A stretch of DNA of 64,000 nt, taken from NCBI GenBank assembly GCA_017991315.1, contig JAGOQS010000003.1, forward strand, positions 372,001 to 436,000, read 5' to 3'. This document shows positions 16,670 to 25,715 of this stretch, in pieces; position 1 is the stretch's first letter, and the number at the start of each line of letters is the position of its first letter. A program made the position numbers and the translations under genes. The notes under the pieces are model-generated. The model was not told the DNA's origin. It ran no database searches and worked only from the letters and a program-made list of their open reading frames with translations. Source of the stretch: Ferrovibrio sp. (GTDB taxonomy: Bacteria; Pseudomonadota; Alphaproteobacteria; Ferrovibrionales; Ferrovibrionaceae).

Positions 16670-17134
16670 TTAGCGCGCCTCACTCTTCTCCTGGCCTTCA
16701 GCGACCAGTGAAATACGCGAATACCCCGCCTCGCCGACCAAACCCATCACCTGCATGATGCGGCCATAGTCGATCTGCTTGTCGCCGCGCACATAGATCA
16801 CCTTGTTGGGATCGCCGCCGCGGAGCGCGCTGAGCGTCTGCACCAGCGCCGCCTCTTCCACCGGCTCCTTGCGGATGAACAGCTTGCCATCGCGGTCAAC
16901 GGAGAGCACCAGCGGATCCGGCGCCGGTGTCACCCGCTCGGCACTGGTCTTGGGCAGTTTCAGTGGCACACCGACCATCATCAACGGCGCCGCGACCATG
17001 AACACGATCAGCAGCACTAGCATGACATCGACCAGCGGCGTCACATTGATCTCGGCGAGCGGGCGGTAGCCGCCATCGCCGAGTTCGTCTTCGCTGTCGC
17101 CGGCCGGGCCGGCGCCCATGGAGCCCATCGCCAT
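16670..17134 (-). CDS. exbD: Biopolymer transport protein ExbD
   Basis: A 154-residue protein with a short cytoplasmic N-terminus, a single membrane segment carrying the essential proton-channel Asp (ITPLVDVMLVLLIVFMVAAP-type motif, starting NVTPLVDVML) and a periplasmic domain with the VYVRGDKQIDYGRIMQVM motif. With ExbB it forms the motor that energises TonB. The gene is 2 bases before tonB and 5 bases after exbB. The N-terminus is longer than in many ExbD proteins (about 28 residues before the conserved INVTPL). Confidence 0.95.
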   Translation of the reverse strand: MAMGSMGAGPAGDSEDELGDGGYRPLAEINVTPLVDVMLVLLIVFMVAAPLMMVGVPLKLPKTSAERVTPAPDPLVLSVDRDGKLFIRKEPVEEAALVQTLSALRGGDPNKVIYVRGDKQIDYGRIMQVMGLVGEAGYSRISLVAEGQEKSEAR

Positions 17135-17139
17135 GGCGC

Positions 17140-17844
17140 TTACTCGGCCGCCCGGGTGGCGCGGGGCTTGCCATCCCGTGCCAGCAGAGTGTCACGGGCC
17201 AGGGCATTGCCGACCTTGCCAATGCCGGCGTTGAAGCGCTGGCCGACGCGGCCCAAATCGGTAGCGAACTTGTTGTAGGCAACAACGGCAGGGATCGCCG
17301 CGACAAGGCCGAGCGCGGTGGCGAGCAGGGCTTCCGCGATGCCGGGCGCCACCACCGCCAGCGAGGTGTCGTTCGAGCGCGCAATAGCCGTGAAGCTGTT
17401 CATGATGCCCCACACGGTACCAAACAGGCCAATGAACGGCGCCGCCGAACCAAGCGTGGCGAGAAACGGCAGGCCCGGCTCGATGCGGCGCAACTCGGCG
17501 GCGAAGCTCGCACGCATCGCGCGCTCAATCCGCTCGCGGCGCTCCTTGCGGCTTTCCTCGCCTTCGCGGTCATGCCATTCCGCCACCGCCGCCTGGTAGG
17601 CAGCACGTGCCACCGGGCCGAGGGCCGCTTCCGCCGGCACACCATTGCCCTGCTGCACCGCGGCCTCGAAAGCCTCTGCCTCACGCTTCAGGCGGCGCAA
17701 CGACACCGCCTTGTCGATCATGATCGCCCAGCAGGCGATGGACGCCAGTAGCAGCAGGCACATCACCGCCTTGACGATGATATCCGCCTGCAAGAACAGG
17801 CCGAACATGGAATGGTCGGTCAGAGCCGGCGTCAACTCGGTCAT
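17140..17844 (-). CDS. exbB: ExbB/TolQ-type proton channel protein
   Basis: The 234-residue protein has three membrane segments: about residues 16-42, then after a long cytoplasmic loop with EAFEAAVQQGN and RERIERAMRASFAAELRRIEPGLPFLATLGSAAPFIGLFGTVWGIMNSF, and a final segment around ALLATALGLVAAIPAVVAYN. The last two blocks are the ExbB/TolQ signature. It forms the channel of the TonB motor. Its position in the iron operon and next to exbD favours ExbB over TolQ. Confidence 0.94.
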   Translation of the reverse strand: MTELTPALTDHSMFGLFLQADIIVKAVMCLLLLASIACWAIMIDKAVSLRRLKREAEAFEAAVQQGNGVPAEAALGPVARAAYQAAVAEWHDREGEESRKERRERIERAMRASFAAELRRIEPGLPFLATLGSAAPFIGLFGTVWGIMNSFTAIARSNDTSLAVVAPGIAEALLATALGLVAAIPAVVAYNKFATDLGRVGQRFNAGIGKVGNALARDTLLARDGKPRATRAAE

Positions 17845-17868
17845 TACACTTTCCTCATTCTCACAGCC

Positions 17869-18552
17869 TCAGGCATCAGCCCAGCGGCGCAACAGGTTAT
17901 GATAGATGCCGGTAAGCCGCACCACCGCCGGATCGTTCAGGCCGTGGCGCGCACCAAGCTCCTGGATGGTGCTATCGAGTTCGAACAGCATCTGGCGCTG
18001 GCCGTCATCCCGGATCATGCTTTGCATCCAGAAAAAAGAAGCGATGCGGGCCCCGCGCGTGACCGGCCGCACCTTGTGCAGGCTGGAAGCCGGATAAAGC
18101 ACCATGTCGCCTGCCGGCAACTTGGCTTCATGGCTGCCATAGGTATCCTCGACCACCAGTTCACCGCCGTCATATTCTTCAGGCTCGGCCAGGAACAGCG
18201 TTGCCGACAGATCGGTGCGTACCCGATGCGGCGTACCGCGCACGCCACGGATCGCATTGTCGATATGGAAACCGAAGGTCTCGCCGCCTTCATACCGGTT
18301 GAACAGCGGCGGGAAGGTTTTCAGCGGCAAGGCCGCTGAAATGAACAGCGGCGCATCGGCCAGCGCATCCAGGATCAGGTTGCCGAGTTCCACCGCCAGC
18401 GGGCTTTCCTCGGGCAATTGCCGGTTCCGCTTCACCTGGCTGGATTGCTCGCCCGCGGTGACGGCGCCATCAATCCATTCCGCCTGCGCCATTGCCTGCC
18501 GGCAATAGGCGACCTGCTGCTTTGTCAGCACGGCGGGGATATGCAGCATCAT
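17869..18552 (-). CDS. piuC: Fe(II)/2-oxoglutarate-dependent PKHD-type hydroxylase (PiuC/YbiX)
   Basis: The 227-residue protein matches PiuC/YbiX dioxygenases: [18 protein letters not shown] with the first His and Asp of the iron triad, [53 protein letters not shown] with the second His and the 2-oxoglutarate-binding Arg. Such genes are regularly found beside TonB-dependent siderophore receptors and are iron-regulated; the physiological substrate is not well defined. It lies 26 bases after the receptor and 24 bases before exbB. Confidence 0.94.
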   Translation of the reverse strand: MMLHIPAVLTKQQVAYCRQAMAQAEWIDGAVTAGEQSSQVKRNRQLPEESPLAVELGNLILDALADAPLFISAALPLKTFPPLFNRYEGGETFGFHIDNAIRGVRGTPHRVRTDLSATLFLAEPEEYDGGELVVEDTYGSHEAKLPAGDMVLYPASSLHKVRPVTRGARIASFFWMQSMIRDDGQRQMLFELDSTIQELGARHGLNDPAVVRLTGIYHNLLRRWADA

Positions 18553-18578
18553 CGCGGGCGAGATCCTTATGCTTCAGC

Positions 18579-20798
18579 TCAGAACTTGAAGGCCGATGTC
18601 AGCAAGATGGTACGACCAGGCGCCACATGGGTGAACGGCGTGGCACTACGATAGGTCGCATCATAATAGAGTTCATCGAACAGGTTCTGGACATTCAGTC
18701 GCAGGGACACGTTCTGGTTCACCTTGTAGCTCGCCATGGCATCGAAACGCCAGTATTCCGGCGCCTCGGTGTCGTTGGAGGCCAGCGTGCCGCCCTTGCG
18801 CGAGCTGACATAGAAGGCGCCCAGGCCGAAGGTCCAGTCCGGGGTCAGATCATAAGTTGTCCAAAGACTTAGCTGATGATCGGCGACATTGGCGAGCCGC
18901 TTGCCGATATCAGTGCGGACGGTCGACTTGAGGATCTCATGGTCCAGCAGGGCATAGCCACCAAACACCTTCCACTTGTCGGTAATCTTGCCGGCCAGTT
19001 CGACTTCCAGGCCCTGCACCCGGGCCTCGCCATCCAGCACATTCTGGCCGCCGCCAGGATTGGCGACACGCATGTTGGTCTTGTCGGTGCGGAACAATGC
19101 CGAGGTCACGGCCAGGCCGCCATCGAACAGATCCCATTTGGTGCCGAGTTCGTAGCTGACGCTGCGCTCCGGATCCAGGCCGGTGGTAGCGGCCGAGAAG
19201 CCGCCATAGGCGGCATCTGTCGCGGCATCAAGGTTCTCGCCCGATGGATTGGCCGAGGTGCCATAGGACAGGTAGACGCTGCCATTCGGCGCCGGCTTGT
19301 AGACGACGCCGCCCTGCCAGGAAAAGAAGCGGTTATGAACACCGAGATTGTTCGTAGCCGCCGAGTTGGTGTCGATCTTGGCATCGTAGTCGTCGAAGCG
19401 CAGACCGCCCATCACCTGCCATTGCTTGTTCAGCTTGACCGTATCGAACACATAGGCAGCAGCATTCACCGCCACGATATCGGTATAGTTTGGGCTTGGC
19501 ATGACCAAGCCGGTCCAGGGCTGATAAGGGTTTGGATTATAGATATTCTGCGACACGTTGGTTGGCGTCACCGCGTAGCCGCGATTCTTGGCACGGTCGC
19601 GGCTCACTTCGATGCCGGTTACCAGCGTGTGGTCGTACTCGCCGGTAGCGAAATCCCAGGTCAGGTCGGTCTGGCTGGCATAGGACGTGTTGTCCTGGTT
19701 GCGCGTCTTGGCCGAGGCATTCACCGTACCGGCAGTGAAATTCGGACTTTCGGGCGCCGACACAATGTAATCGTTAGTGGTGAGGCCAAGCCGCATCTGG
19801 TGCCGCAGCTTCATCGCATAGTTGATCTCATGATCGATGCGCGCGGTGAAAATATCGGCTTCCACATGCTGGAAATCGCGATTCACCAGACCGTAGAAGC
19901 CACCGCCAAAGGGCTGGCGATTGCGCGCATCCCACGGCACACCGTAATCCGGCAACTGGTCGATGGTGATGTGGTAATAGCTGAAGGTCATCGAGGTTTC
20001 GCGGTTCATGCCGAGCGTCAGCGACGGCGCGAAACCCCAGCGGTCGCTATACACCGGACCACGGCCCGCTATTTCGCCCTCATGCCACATGGCATTCACG
20101 CGCAAAGCCATGTCGTCGATATTCTGATTCACATCGGCGGTCAGGCGCTTGGTATTGCCGTTGCCATAGCTGACATCGCCGGCAATGAAATCCTGTGCCT
20201 TCGGCTCCTTCGACACGATGTTGACCGTGCCGCCGGTGGAACCGCGGCCGGTATAGGACGAACCCGGCCCCTTGCTGATCTCAACCCGCTCGGTGTTGAA
20301 GATTTCACGCACGCCCGCACCCGGATCGCGCTGGCCATCCAGGAACACGTCGCCACGTGCTTCGAAGCCACGGATGATGATGCGGTCGCCATAGGAATTG
20401 CCGCCCTCGCCGGTGCCGAGCGTGATGCCCGGCTGGGTGCGCATCGCATCCTTGAAGCTGGTGATGCCCTGCTCCTCGATCACCTCGCGCGGAATCACCG
20501 TCACGGTCTTCGGCGTGTCGGTCAGCGGCTCGGTGAATTTCGGCGAGCTGGCCCGGTCCACCTTATAGTCTCCGGGCGTGTCTTCCTGTTTCGGCGGGCG
20601 CTTCTCCGCCTCGCCTTCCACCGACACGGTCGGCGCCCGGGTCGGCGCTTCCTGGGCCAGGGCCGGCAGGCCGATACTGGCAGCAGCGGCGCCAAGCACG
20701 GCGGCACGAGACAGCGACATCAATCCAAGCGCCGAGCGTTCGATGCGCGGCGCCACGGAATGGGTGAAGTTTTTACGGATTGGATTCTGCTCAGTCAT
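18579..20798 (-). CDS. TonB-dependent siderophore receptor, Fiu-like
   Basis: A 739-residue outer-membrane receptor. An extended N-terminal region with a twin-basic start and a signal peptide ends near PALAQEAP, then a TonB-box-like TVSVEG, a plug domain (DTPKTVTVIPREVIEEQGITSFKDAM, IIIRGFEARGDVFLDGQRDPG, VEISKGPGSSYTGRGSTGGTVNIVSK) and a 22-strand barrel ending in LTSAFKF with terminal Phe. The plug sequence is closest to catecholate siderophore receptors of the Fiu type. It heads the iron-uptake operon, and a possible Fur site lies upstream. Confidence 0.93.
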   Translation of the reverse strand: MTEQNPIRKNFTHSVAPRIERSALGLMSLSRAAVLGAAAASIGLPALAQEAPTRAPTVSVEGEAEKRPPKQEDTPGDYKVDRASSPKFTEPLTDTPKTVTVIPREVIEEQGITSFKDAMRTQPGITLGTGEGGNSYGDRIIIRGFEARGDVFLDGQRDPGAGVREIFNTERVEISKGPGSSYTGRGSTGGTVNIVSKEPKAQDFIAGDVSYGNGNTKRLTADVNQNIDDMALRVNAMWHEGEIAGRGPVYSDRWGFAPSLTLGMNRETSMTFSYYHITIDQLPDYGVPWDARNRQPFGGGFYGLVNRDFQHVEADIFTARIDHEINYAMKLRHQMRLGLTTNDYIVSAPESPNFTAGTVNASAKTRNQDNTSYASQTDLTWDFATGEYDHTLVTGIEVSRDRAKNRGYAVTPTNVSQNIYNPNPYQPWTGLVMPSPNYTDIVAVNAAAYVFDTVKLNKQWQVMGGLRFDDYDAKIDTNSAATNNLGVHNRFFSWQGGVVYKPAPNGSVYLSYGTSANPSGENLDAATDAAYGGFSAATTGLDPERSVSYELGTKWDLFDGGLAVTSALFRTDKTNMRVANPGGGQNVLDGEARVQGLEVELAGKITDKWKVFGGYALLDHEILKSTVRTDIGKRLANVADHQLSLWTTYDLTPDWTFGLGAFYVSSRKGGTLASNDTEAPEYWRFDAMASYKVNQNVSLRLNVQNLFDELYYDATYRSATPFTHVAPGRTILLTSAFKF

Positions 20799-20947
20799 GG
20801 ACAGGCCTCCGGCATGGCGGTGAGGTTCTGACCTGGCTGGCTGTCCGGTGGGAAAAGCCGGAAACTGGCTGGCTGGGTGGTTAATATCGACCGGAAAGCG
20901 CGGGGCCCTGCTCCGGATGCGGAGCTTGTACCTTGGCGGAAATCTTG

Positions 20948-20963
20948 TTGCAATTCATTATCA
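20948..20963 (-). promoter_or_regulatory. Candidate Fur box upstream of the siderophore receptor
   Basis: On the minus strand the segment reads TGATAATGAATTGCAA. The first nine bases (TGATAATGA) match one half of the classical Fur operator (GATAATGATAATCATTATC), and the second half is degenerate. It lies about 150 bases ahead of the receptor start, in the only AT-rich stretch of the region (20940-21010), where a promoter is expected. The gene content of the operon predicts iron regulation, but an Irr or other iron-responsive element is an alternative. Confidence 0.4.
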
Positions 20964-21025
20964 CTATAAAAATATAATAAACCCATGGAAAGATTGTAAA
21001 AATTTTATTCCGTACGGTGAGTAAT

Positions 21026-21055
21026 AAAAAAAGGGGGCCTGATGGCCCCCTTTTT
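21026..21055 (-). terminator. Rho-independent terminator of the aldehyde dehydrogenase gene
   Basis: Read on the minus strand, GGGGGCC (21044-21050 complement) and its partner (21033-21039) form a GC stem around a 4-base ATCA loop, followed by a run of seven T. The outer A/T bases extend the stem. It begins about 20 bases after the stop of the gene at 21078. On the plus strand it has a T run of five, so it could also stop transcripts coming from the receptor side. Confidence 0.88.
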
Positions 21056-21077
21056 CCGATAGACGCGGATATCCGGC

Positions 21078-22511
21078 TTAGAGGCCGATCTGCGAAATGA
21101 ACTTGGTGTTCAGGTAAGCCTCGATGGCTTCCGAGCCGCCTTCCGAGCCGAAGCCCGAATCCTTGATGCCGCCGAACGGCACTTCCGGCAGAGCCAGGCC
21201 GTGGTGGTTGATCGACACCATGCCGCTCTCGAAGGCCGAGCCGATCGCCGCCGCCGTCTTGGCCGACTTGGTATAGGCATAAGCCGCCAGGCCATAGGGC
21301 AGCCGGTTGGCTTCCTTCACCACCGCATCGAAATCCGAGAACGGGCTGATCGGCGCCAGCGGGCCGAACGGCTCCTCGTTCATGATGCGGGCGTCCAGCG
21401 GCACATCGGTCATCACCGTCGGCTCGAAGAAGTTGCCCTTGTTGCCGATGCGCTTGCCGCCGGCCTGGATCTTGGCGCCCTTCGACACGGCATCGCTGAC
21501 GAACATCTCCATCGCCTGCACGCGGCGGTCATTGGCCAGCGGCCCCATGCGGGTATCCTTGTCCATGCCGTCGCCGACCTTGAGGCCCTTGGCGACCTTG
21601 ACGAAGCCATCCACGAACTGGTCGTAGACCTTCTCATGCACGAGGAAGCGGGTCGGCGAGACGCAGACCTGGCCAGCATTACGGAACTTGTTGGCAGACA
21701 ATATCTTAACGGCAGTATCTACATCGGCGTCTTCAAATACGATGGCCGGGGCGTGGCCGCCCAGTTCCATGGTTATGCGCTTCATATGCGCACCCGCCAG
21801 CATCGAGAGATGCTTGCCCACCGGGGTCGAGCCGGTGAAGGTGACCTTGCGGATCACCGGATGCGGAATGAGGTATTCCGAGATTTCCGACGGCACGCCG
21901 TAGACGAGCTGCACCACGCCTTCCGGCACGCCGGCATCCAGGTAGGCCTGGACCAGGGCGGCGCAGGAAGCCGGGGTCTCTTCCGGGCCCTTGAGGATGA
22001 TCGAGCAGCCGGCGGCAACGGCGGCCGATACCTTGCGGACGGCCTGGTTGATCGGGAAGTTCCACGGCGTGAAAGCGGCGACCGGACCGACCGGCTCCTT
22101 CACCACAAGCTGGTACACGCCTTCGGCACGCGGCGGCACCACGCGGCCATAGGTGCGGCGGGCTTCCTCGGCGAACCAGTCCATGATGTCGCCGGCCAGC
22201 AGGGTCTCGCCCTTGGCCTCGATGAACGGCTTGCCCTGCTCGGCAGTCATGATCTTGCCGATGTCGTCGGCGCGGCTGCGGATGATGTCGGCGGCCTTGC
22301 GCAGCGTCTTGTAGCGGTCGAAGGCACCGACCTTCTTCCATACCTGGAAGCCCTTCTCGGCGGCGGCCAGCGCCCGGTCGAGATCGGCCTTCTCGGCCTT
22401 GGCAACAGTGCCGATGGTTTCGCCGGTGGCCGGGTTCAGCACCGGGATGGTTGCGCCGGCGGCACCGCCGACCCAGGAACCGCCAATATGAAGCTGGGTG
22501 TTGGGATACAT
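21078..22511 (-). CDS. gabD: NAD(P)-dependent succinate-semialdehyde dehydrogenase
   Basis: A 477-residue aldehyde dehydrogenase with the full family signature: [28 protein letters not shown] (coenzyme-binding), [33 protein letters not shown] with the general-base Glu, and [18 protein letters not shown] with the catalytic Cys. [14 protein letters not shown] and [15 protein letters not shown] follow. Similarity is highest to GabD-like succinate-semialdehyde dehydrogenases, which finish GABA breakdown to succinate, but a related aldehyde substrate cannot be excluded. It is monocistronic and ends in a strong terminator. Confidence 0.85.
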   Translation of the reverse strand: MYPNTQLHIGGSWVGGAAGATIPVLNPATGETIGTVAKAEKADLDRALAAAEKGFQVWKKVGAFDRYKTLRKAADIIRSRADDIGKIMTAEQGKPFIEAKGETLLAGDIMDWFAEEARRTYGRVVPPRAEGVYQLVVKEPVGPVAAFTPWNFPINQAVRKVSAAVAAGCSIILKGPEETPASCAALVQAYLDAGVPEGVVQLVYGVPSEISEYLIPHPVIRKVTFTGSTPVGKHLSMLAGAHMKRITMELGGHAPAIVFEDADVDTAVKILSANKFRNAGQVCVSPTRFLVHEKVYDQFVDGFVKVAKGLKVGDGMDKDTRMGPLANDRRVQAMEMFVSDAVSKGAKIQAGGKRIGNKGNFFEPTVMTDVPLDARIMNEEPFGPLAPISPFSDFDAVVKEANRLPYGLAAYAYTKSAKTAAAIGSAFESGMVSINHHGLALPEVPFGGIKDSGFGSEGGSEAIEAYLNTKFISQIGL

Positions 22512-22704
22512 TTATTTTCCTCCTGAAGAAAACCCGCACCGGACCATGCTTGGGGCGCGGGGGGCATCGTATCGGCGCGGAGTATGGCGCAATCATAAAA
22601 CCACCGCTACCGCTTGGGCCTCAGCGACCGCTACGGCTTGCGCCACCCCTGCCGTCTCCGCAATATGTCGCCCCCGAGAAAGAAATATAGCCGTTATAAA
22701 AACC

Positions 22705-23622
22705 ATGAAAAAGCCAGTCAAAACCCCCATGACCCCGCCTGCCCCCGATGCTGCTGACGTCGCCACGAATCTCGCGCGCATCGCCGCTGCGCTGGAGCGC
22801 CTGGTGCCGCCGCAGGCGCCGGCTTTCGACGACCGCGCCGCCGATGCCTATGTCTGGCATGCCGAGCCGCTTCCGGGCTGGCTGGAGCCGGTCAACAAGA
22901 TCAACGCCGTGCCGTTCAAGCTGCTGCGCGGCATCGAGCGCGTGAGTGACATCCTGCTCGACAACACCCGCCGCTTCGCGCGTGGCCTGCCGGCCAACAA
23001 TGCCCTGCTCTGGGGTGCGCGCGGCATGGGCAAGAGTTCGCTGGTGAAGGCCGCGCTCGGCGCCGTGAATGCCGAAAAGCCTGGCACGGTGGCGCTGGTG
23101 GAAATCCACCGCGAGGACATCCCCACCCTGCCCGAATTGCTGAAGCAGCTCCGCAACTCGAAGCGCCGCTTCATCCTGTTCTGCGACGATCTCTCCTTCG
23201 ATGCCGAGGATCAGCATTACAAGTCGCTGAAGGCGGTGCTGGAAGGCGGCATCGAGGGCCGGCCGGACAATGTGATCTTCTATGCCACCTCGAACCGCCG
23301 CCACCTGCTGCCGCGCGACATGGTGGATAACGAGCGTTCGACGGCGATCAATCCCGGCGAAGCGGTGGAAGAAAAGGTGTCGCTGTCCGACCGCTTCGGC
23401 CTCTGGCTCGGCTTCCATAGCTGCAGCCAGGAAGACTATTTCGCCATGCTCGACGCCTATGTCGCCGCCTATGGCCTGAAGATCGATCAGAAGCGCCTGC
23501 GCGCCGAAGCCGTGGAATGGTCGATGACGCGTGGTTCGCGCTCGGGCCGCGTCGCCTGGCAGTTCATCCAGGACCTCGCCGGCCGCCTCGGCGCCAAGCT
23601 CGACGCACCCAAGGCGAAATAA
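22705..23622 (+). CDS. DUF815 family ATP-binding protein
   Basis: A 305-residue AAA-type ATPase of the DUF815 family. Walker A is in NNALLWGARGMGKSSLVKAAL; Walker B-like acidic residues lie in KRRFILFCDDLSFDAED; a sensor-like motif is in IFYATSNRRHLLPRDM; the C-terminal lid has LSDRFGLWLGFHSCSQEDY. Members resemble the ATPase that switches replication or repair complexes, but no role is established. The start at MKKPVKTP was taken because the longer frame upstream is Thr/Ala-rich and not conserved. The 193-base gap to the divergent gabD gene is promoter space and holds nothing else I can name. Confidence 0.88.
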   Translation: MKKPVKTPMTPPAPDAADVATNLARIAAALERLVPPQAPAFDDRAADAYVWHAEPLPGWLEPVNKINAVPFKLLRGIERVSDILLDNTRRFARGLPANNALLWGARGMGKSSLVKAALGAVNAEKPGTVALVEIHREDIPTLPELLKQLRNSKRRFILFCDDLSFDAEDQHYKSLKAVLEGGIEGRPDNVIFYATSNRRHLLPRDMVDNERSTAINPGEAVEEKVSLSDRFGLWLGFHSCSQEDYFAMLDAYVAAYGLKIDQKRLRAEAVEWSMTRGSRSGRVAWQFIQDLAGRLGAKLDAPKAK

Positions 23623-23631
23623 GCCTCATCC

Positions 23632-23657
23632 GTCACCCCCGCGAAAGCGGGGATGAC
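23632..23657. repeat. REP-like palindrome between convergent genes
   Basis: GTCACCCCCGC (23632-23642), a GAAA tetraloop (23643-23646) and GCGGGGATGAC (23647-23657) form a near-perfect 11-base stem with one C-A mismatch. The core CCCCGCGAAAGCGGGG is a palindromic repeat seen widely scattered in alphaproteobacterial genomes. It sits between the convergent DUF815 and M23 genes and could act as a bidirectional terminator as well. No second copy was noticed in the window. Confidence 0.75.
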
Positions 23658-23667
23658 AGAGGGTCTA

Positions 23668-24945
23668 TTACCCCACAGCCGTCTCGCGACGCTCGAGCAT
23701 CGCGACGGTGAGGAACTTGGCCGGATCGACGGCCTGGGTGCCGCGGCGGATTTCGAAGTGAAGCTGCGGCTGGTCGACACCGCCGGACGAACCGACCGTG
23801 GCGATGGCCTGGCCGCGCGTCACCTTCTGACCCTTCTGCACCAGGATGCGATCGAGATGGGCATAGGCGGTGATCCAGCCATCGGCATGGCGCACCAGCA
23901 CCAGATTGCCGAAGCCGCGCACTTCGCTGCCGGAATAGACCACCACGCCATTCTCCGCCGAGATCACGGCGGAACCGGCGCGGGCGGCGATGTTGATGCC
24001 GTCATTGTGCATGCCATCCGGCTTCTGGCCGAAGGTGGACAGGATGCGGCCACGCACCGGCCAGGCGAAAGTGCGGCCGGCGCGCGGCGGCGGCTCGTCA
24101 TCGGCGCGGGGTGCGCCGGGGAAAGTCTGCGGCGGCATGGCGATGGCAGCCGGGGTCGGCGCCATCACCGGCGCGGCCGGCATCGTCGGACTGGTAACGG
24201 GAGCCTGGGCAACGGCAGGAGCCGGGGCTTGAGCGCCCGCTCCCTGGGCAACGGGCGCCTGAACAACCGGCTGCGGTTCCGGCTCGGCCTGGACCTGCGC
24301 AACAGCTTCCTCTCGCACCGGCTCGCTGACCGGGGCTGCCTTCGGCGCGGCGGCGACGACCGGCGCAGCCACCGGAGCAATTACTGCAGCAGGCTTGGCG
24401 GCAGCACTCTGGCGCGCGGCCGGCTGGGCGGTCGGCGACGGCAATTCCTCAACCATCACACCGGTGCCGCTAAGGGCCGGCGCCACCGGAGCTGGCGATA
24501 AGGAATAGCCGCCTGAGCTACGCGGCGCCGGTGCGGGGGCAGCCGCGACGACAGCCGGCGCCTCGCGCTGCACGACATGCACGCGGTCATTGCTCACGGC
24601 ACCGCCCGGCAGATGCAGGCGCTGACCGATTTGCAGATTGTAGGGTTCCTGCAGGCCGTTGGCGTCGATCAGGGCGCGGGCCGAAATATTGTGCTGGCGC
24701 GCCAGGCCATAAAGCGTATCGCCGCGCTGCACGGTGATATCGCCGCCGGCACTATCGGCCGCAGCCATGGCCACGGGTGCCGGTGCAGTACGGCGGCTGG
24801 CATAGGCCGGCTGCTGCTCCTGGGCCGGGCCGAGGCGGTGATTGAAGGTGACGGGCGCCGGCGGCTGCTGGCCGCAGGCGCCAAGCAATAGGGCTACGGC
24901 CGGGACAACGAAACGCAGGCCCTTGAGGTTCGAACCAATGACCAC
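23668..24945 (-). CDS. nlpD: LysM / M23 peptidase lipoprotein, NlpD-like
   Basis: The 425-residue precursor has a lipoprotein signal (LLLGAC lipobox, Cys at about residue 24), a LysM domain at about residues 70-115 (VQRGDTLYGLARQHNISARALIDANGL), a long Ala/Pro/Val-rich linker (about 125-285) and a C-terminal M23 domain (about 290-420) with HNDGINIAARAGSAVISAENG, LVRHADGWITAYAHLDR and QLHFEIRRGTQAVDP. Such proteins bind peptidoglycan and activate amidases at the division septum, or cut cross-links themselves. The metal motifs appear mostly present, so activity is possible. A TTAAC-type box lies 60-75 bases upstream of the start. Confidence 0.9.
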   Translation of the reverse strand: MVIGSNLKGLRFVVPAVALLLGACGQQPPAPVTFNHRLGPAQEQQPAYASRRTAPAPVAMAAADSAGGDITVQRGDTLYGLARQHNISARALIDANGLQEPYNLQIGQRLHLPGGAVSNDRVHVVQREAPAVVAAAPAPAPRSSGGYSLSPAPVAPALSGTGVMVEELPSPTAQPAARQSAAAKPAAVIAPVAAPVVAAAPKAAPVSEPVREEAVAQVQAEPEPQPVVQAPVAQGAGAQAPAPAVAQAPVTSPTMPAAPVMAPTPAAIAMPPQTFPGAPRADDEPPPRAGRTFAWPVRGRILSTFGQKPDGMHNDGINIAARAGSAVISAENGVVVYSGSEVRGFGNLVLVRHADGWITAYAHLDRILVQKGQKVTRGQAIATVGSSGGVDQPQLHFEIRRGTQAVDPAKFLTVAMLERRETAVG

Positions 24946-25004
24946 CGGAGCACCCTCTTGCAGGAATCGACTCGTGCTTATAGCCCGGGGTTGGTTGCGG
25001 AACC

Positions 25005-25020
25005 GTTAACCCGCGTTAAC
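25005..25020 (-). promoter_or_regulatory. CtrA-like double half-site before the M23 lipoprotein gene
   Basis: GTTAAC (25005-25010) is repeated at 25015-25020, a TTAA-N6-TTAA arrangement in an otherwise GC-rich spacer. The master cell-cycle regulator CtrA of Alphaproteobacteria binds TTAA-N7-TTAA; this copy has one base less between the halves. It lies 60-75 bases upstream of the M23 start and touches the stop codon of the upstream gene. A cell-envelope hydrolase is a sensible CtrA target, but the spacing makes this tentative. Confidence 0.35.
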
Positions 25021-25693
25021 CGTAGCGGTCTTCCTTCCAGGGATCGCCTTCATTGTGATAGCCGCGCACTTCCCAATAGCCCGGCGCATCGCGGTCGAGG
25101 AAGGCGATATGCTTCACCCATTTCGCGGATTTCCAGAAATACCAGCGGGGCATCACCACCCGCACCGGGCCGCCATGCTCGCGGGTGATCGGCGCCCCTT
25201 CCCAGCTATGGGCCAGCAGCACGTCCGGCGCGCTGAAATGCTCCAGCGTCACATTCGTCGCATACCCGTCATAACTCTGGAAAACGACAAACTTCGCTTC
25301 CGGGCGCGGCTTCACCAGTTTAAGCAGATCGACAGTGCGCACGCCGGCCCAGTGGTTGTCATAGCGCGACCAGGCGGTGACGCAGTGGATATCCGAGAGC
25401 GTCTCGGTCTGCGGCAGGTCGAGAAAGGCATTCCAGTCCAGCTTCACCGGATTGGCCACGAGGCCGCCGACGCTGAGCTGCCACTTGTCCAGCAGGATAT
25501 TCGGCTGCACGCCGAGATCGAGTACCGGCCAGTCGCGCACCTGGCGCTGGCCCGGCGGCAGCCGGCGGGTCAGTTGCGGCGCGTCTTTCTCGCCAGTCAG
25601 CAGCCGGCCATCCTTGGCCCATTGCTGCTTGCTGGCAATCAGCTTGTCCTTGATCTTGCCGACCAGGGTGGGCTTGTAGTCGTTGCCGCTCAT
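25016..25693 (-). CDS. Sulfite-oxidase-like molybdopterin oxidoreductase
   Basis: A 225-residue protein with a single molybdopterin domain of the sulfite oxidase fold: LSVGGLVANPVKLDW, the metal-coordinating Cys104 in DIHCVTAWSRYDN, VFQSYDGYATNVTLEHF, HGGPVRVVMPRWYFWKSAKWVKHIAFLD. It has no signal peptide and no dimerisation domain, so it is one of the small cytoplasmic YuiH-like members with unknown electron partner and substrate. It lies between smpB and the M23 gene on the same strand. Confidence 0.88.
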   Translation of the reverse strand: MSGNDYKPTLVGKIKDKLIASKQQWAKDGRLLTGEKDAPQLTRRLPPGQRQVRDWPVLDLGVQPNILLDKWQLSVGGLVANPVKLDWNAFLDLPQTETLSDIHCVTAWSRYDNHWAGVRTVDLLKLVKPRPEAKFVVFQSYDGYATNVTLEHFSAPDVLLAHSWEGAPITREHGGPVRVVMPRWYFWKSAKWVKHIAFLDRDAPGYWEVRGYHNEGDPWKEDRYG

Positions 25694-25715
25694 GCCTGCC
25701 TCGCCTCGCTTCGCC

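Noticed and set aside
18876-20831. A 651-codon plus-strand frame opposite the siderophore receptor
   Set aside because: It is a shadow of the receptor gene without any domain pattern.
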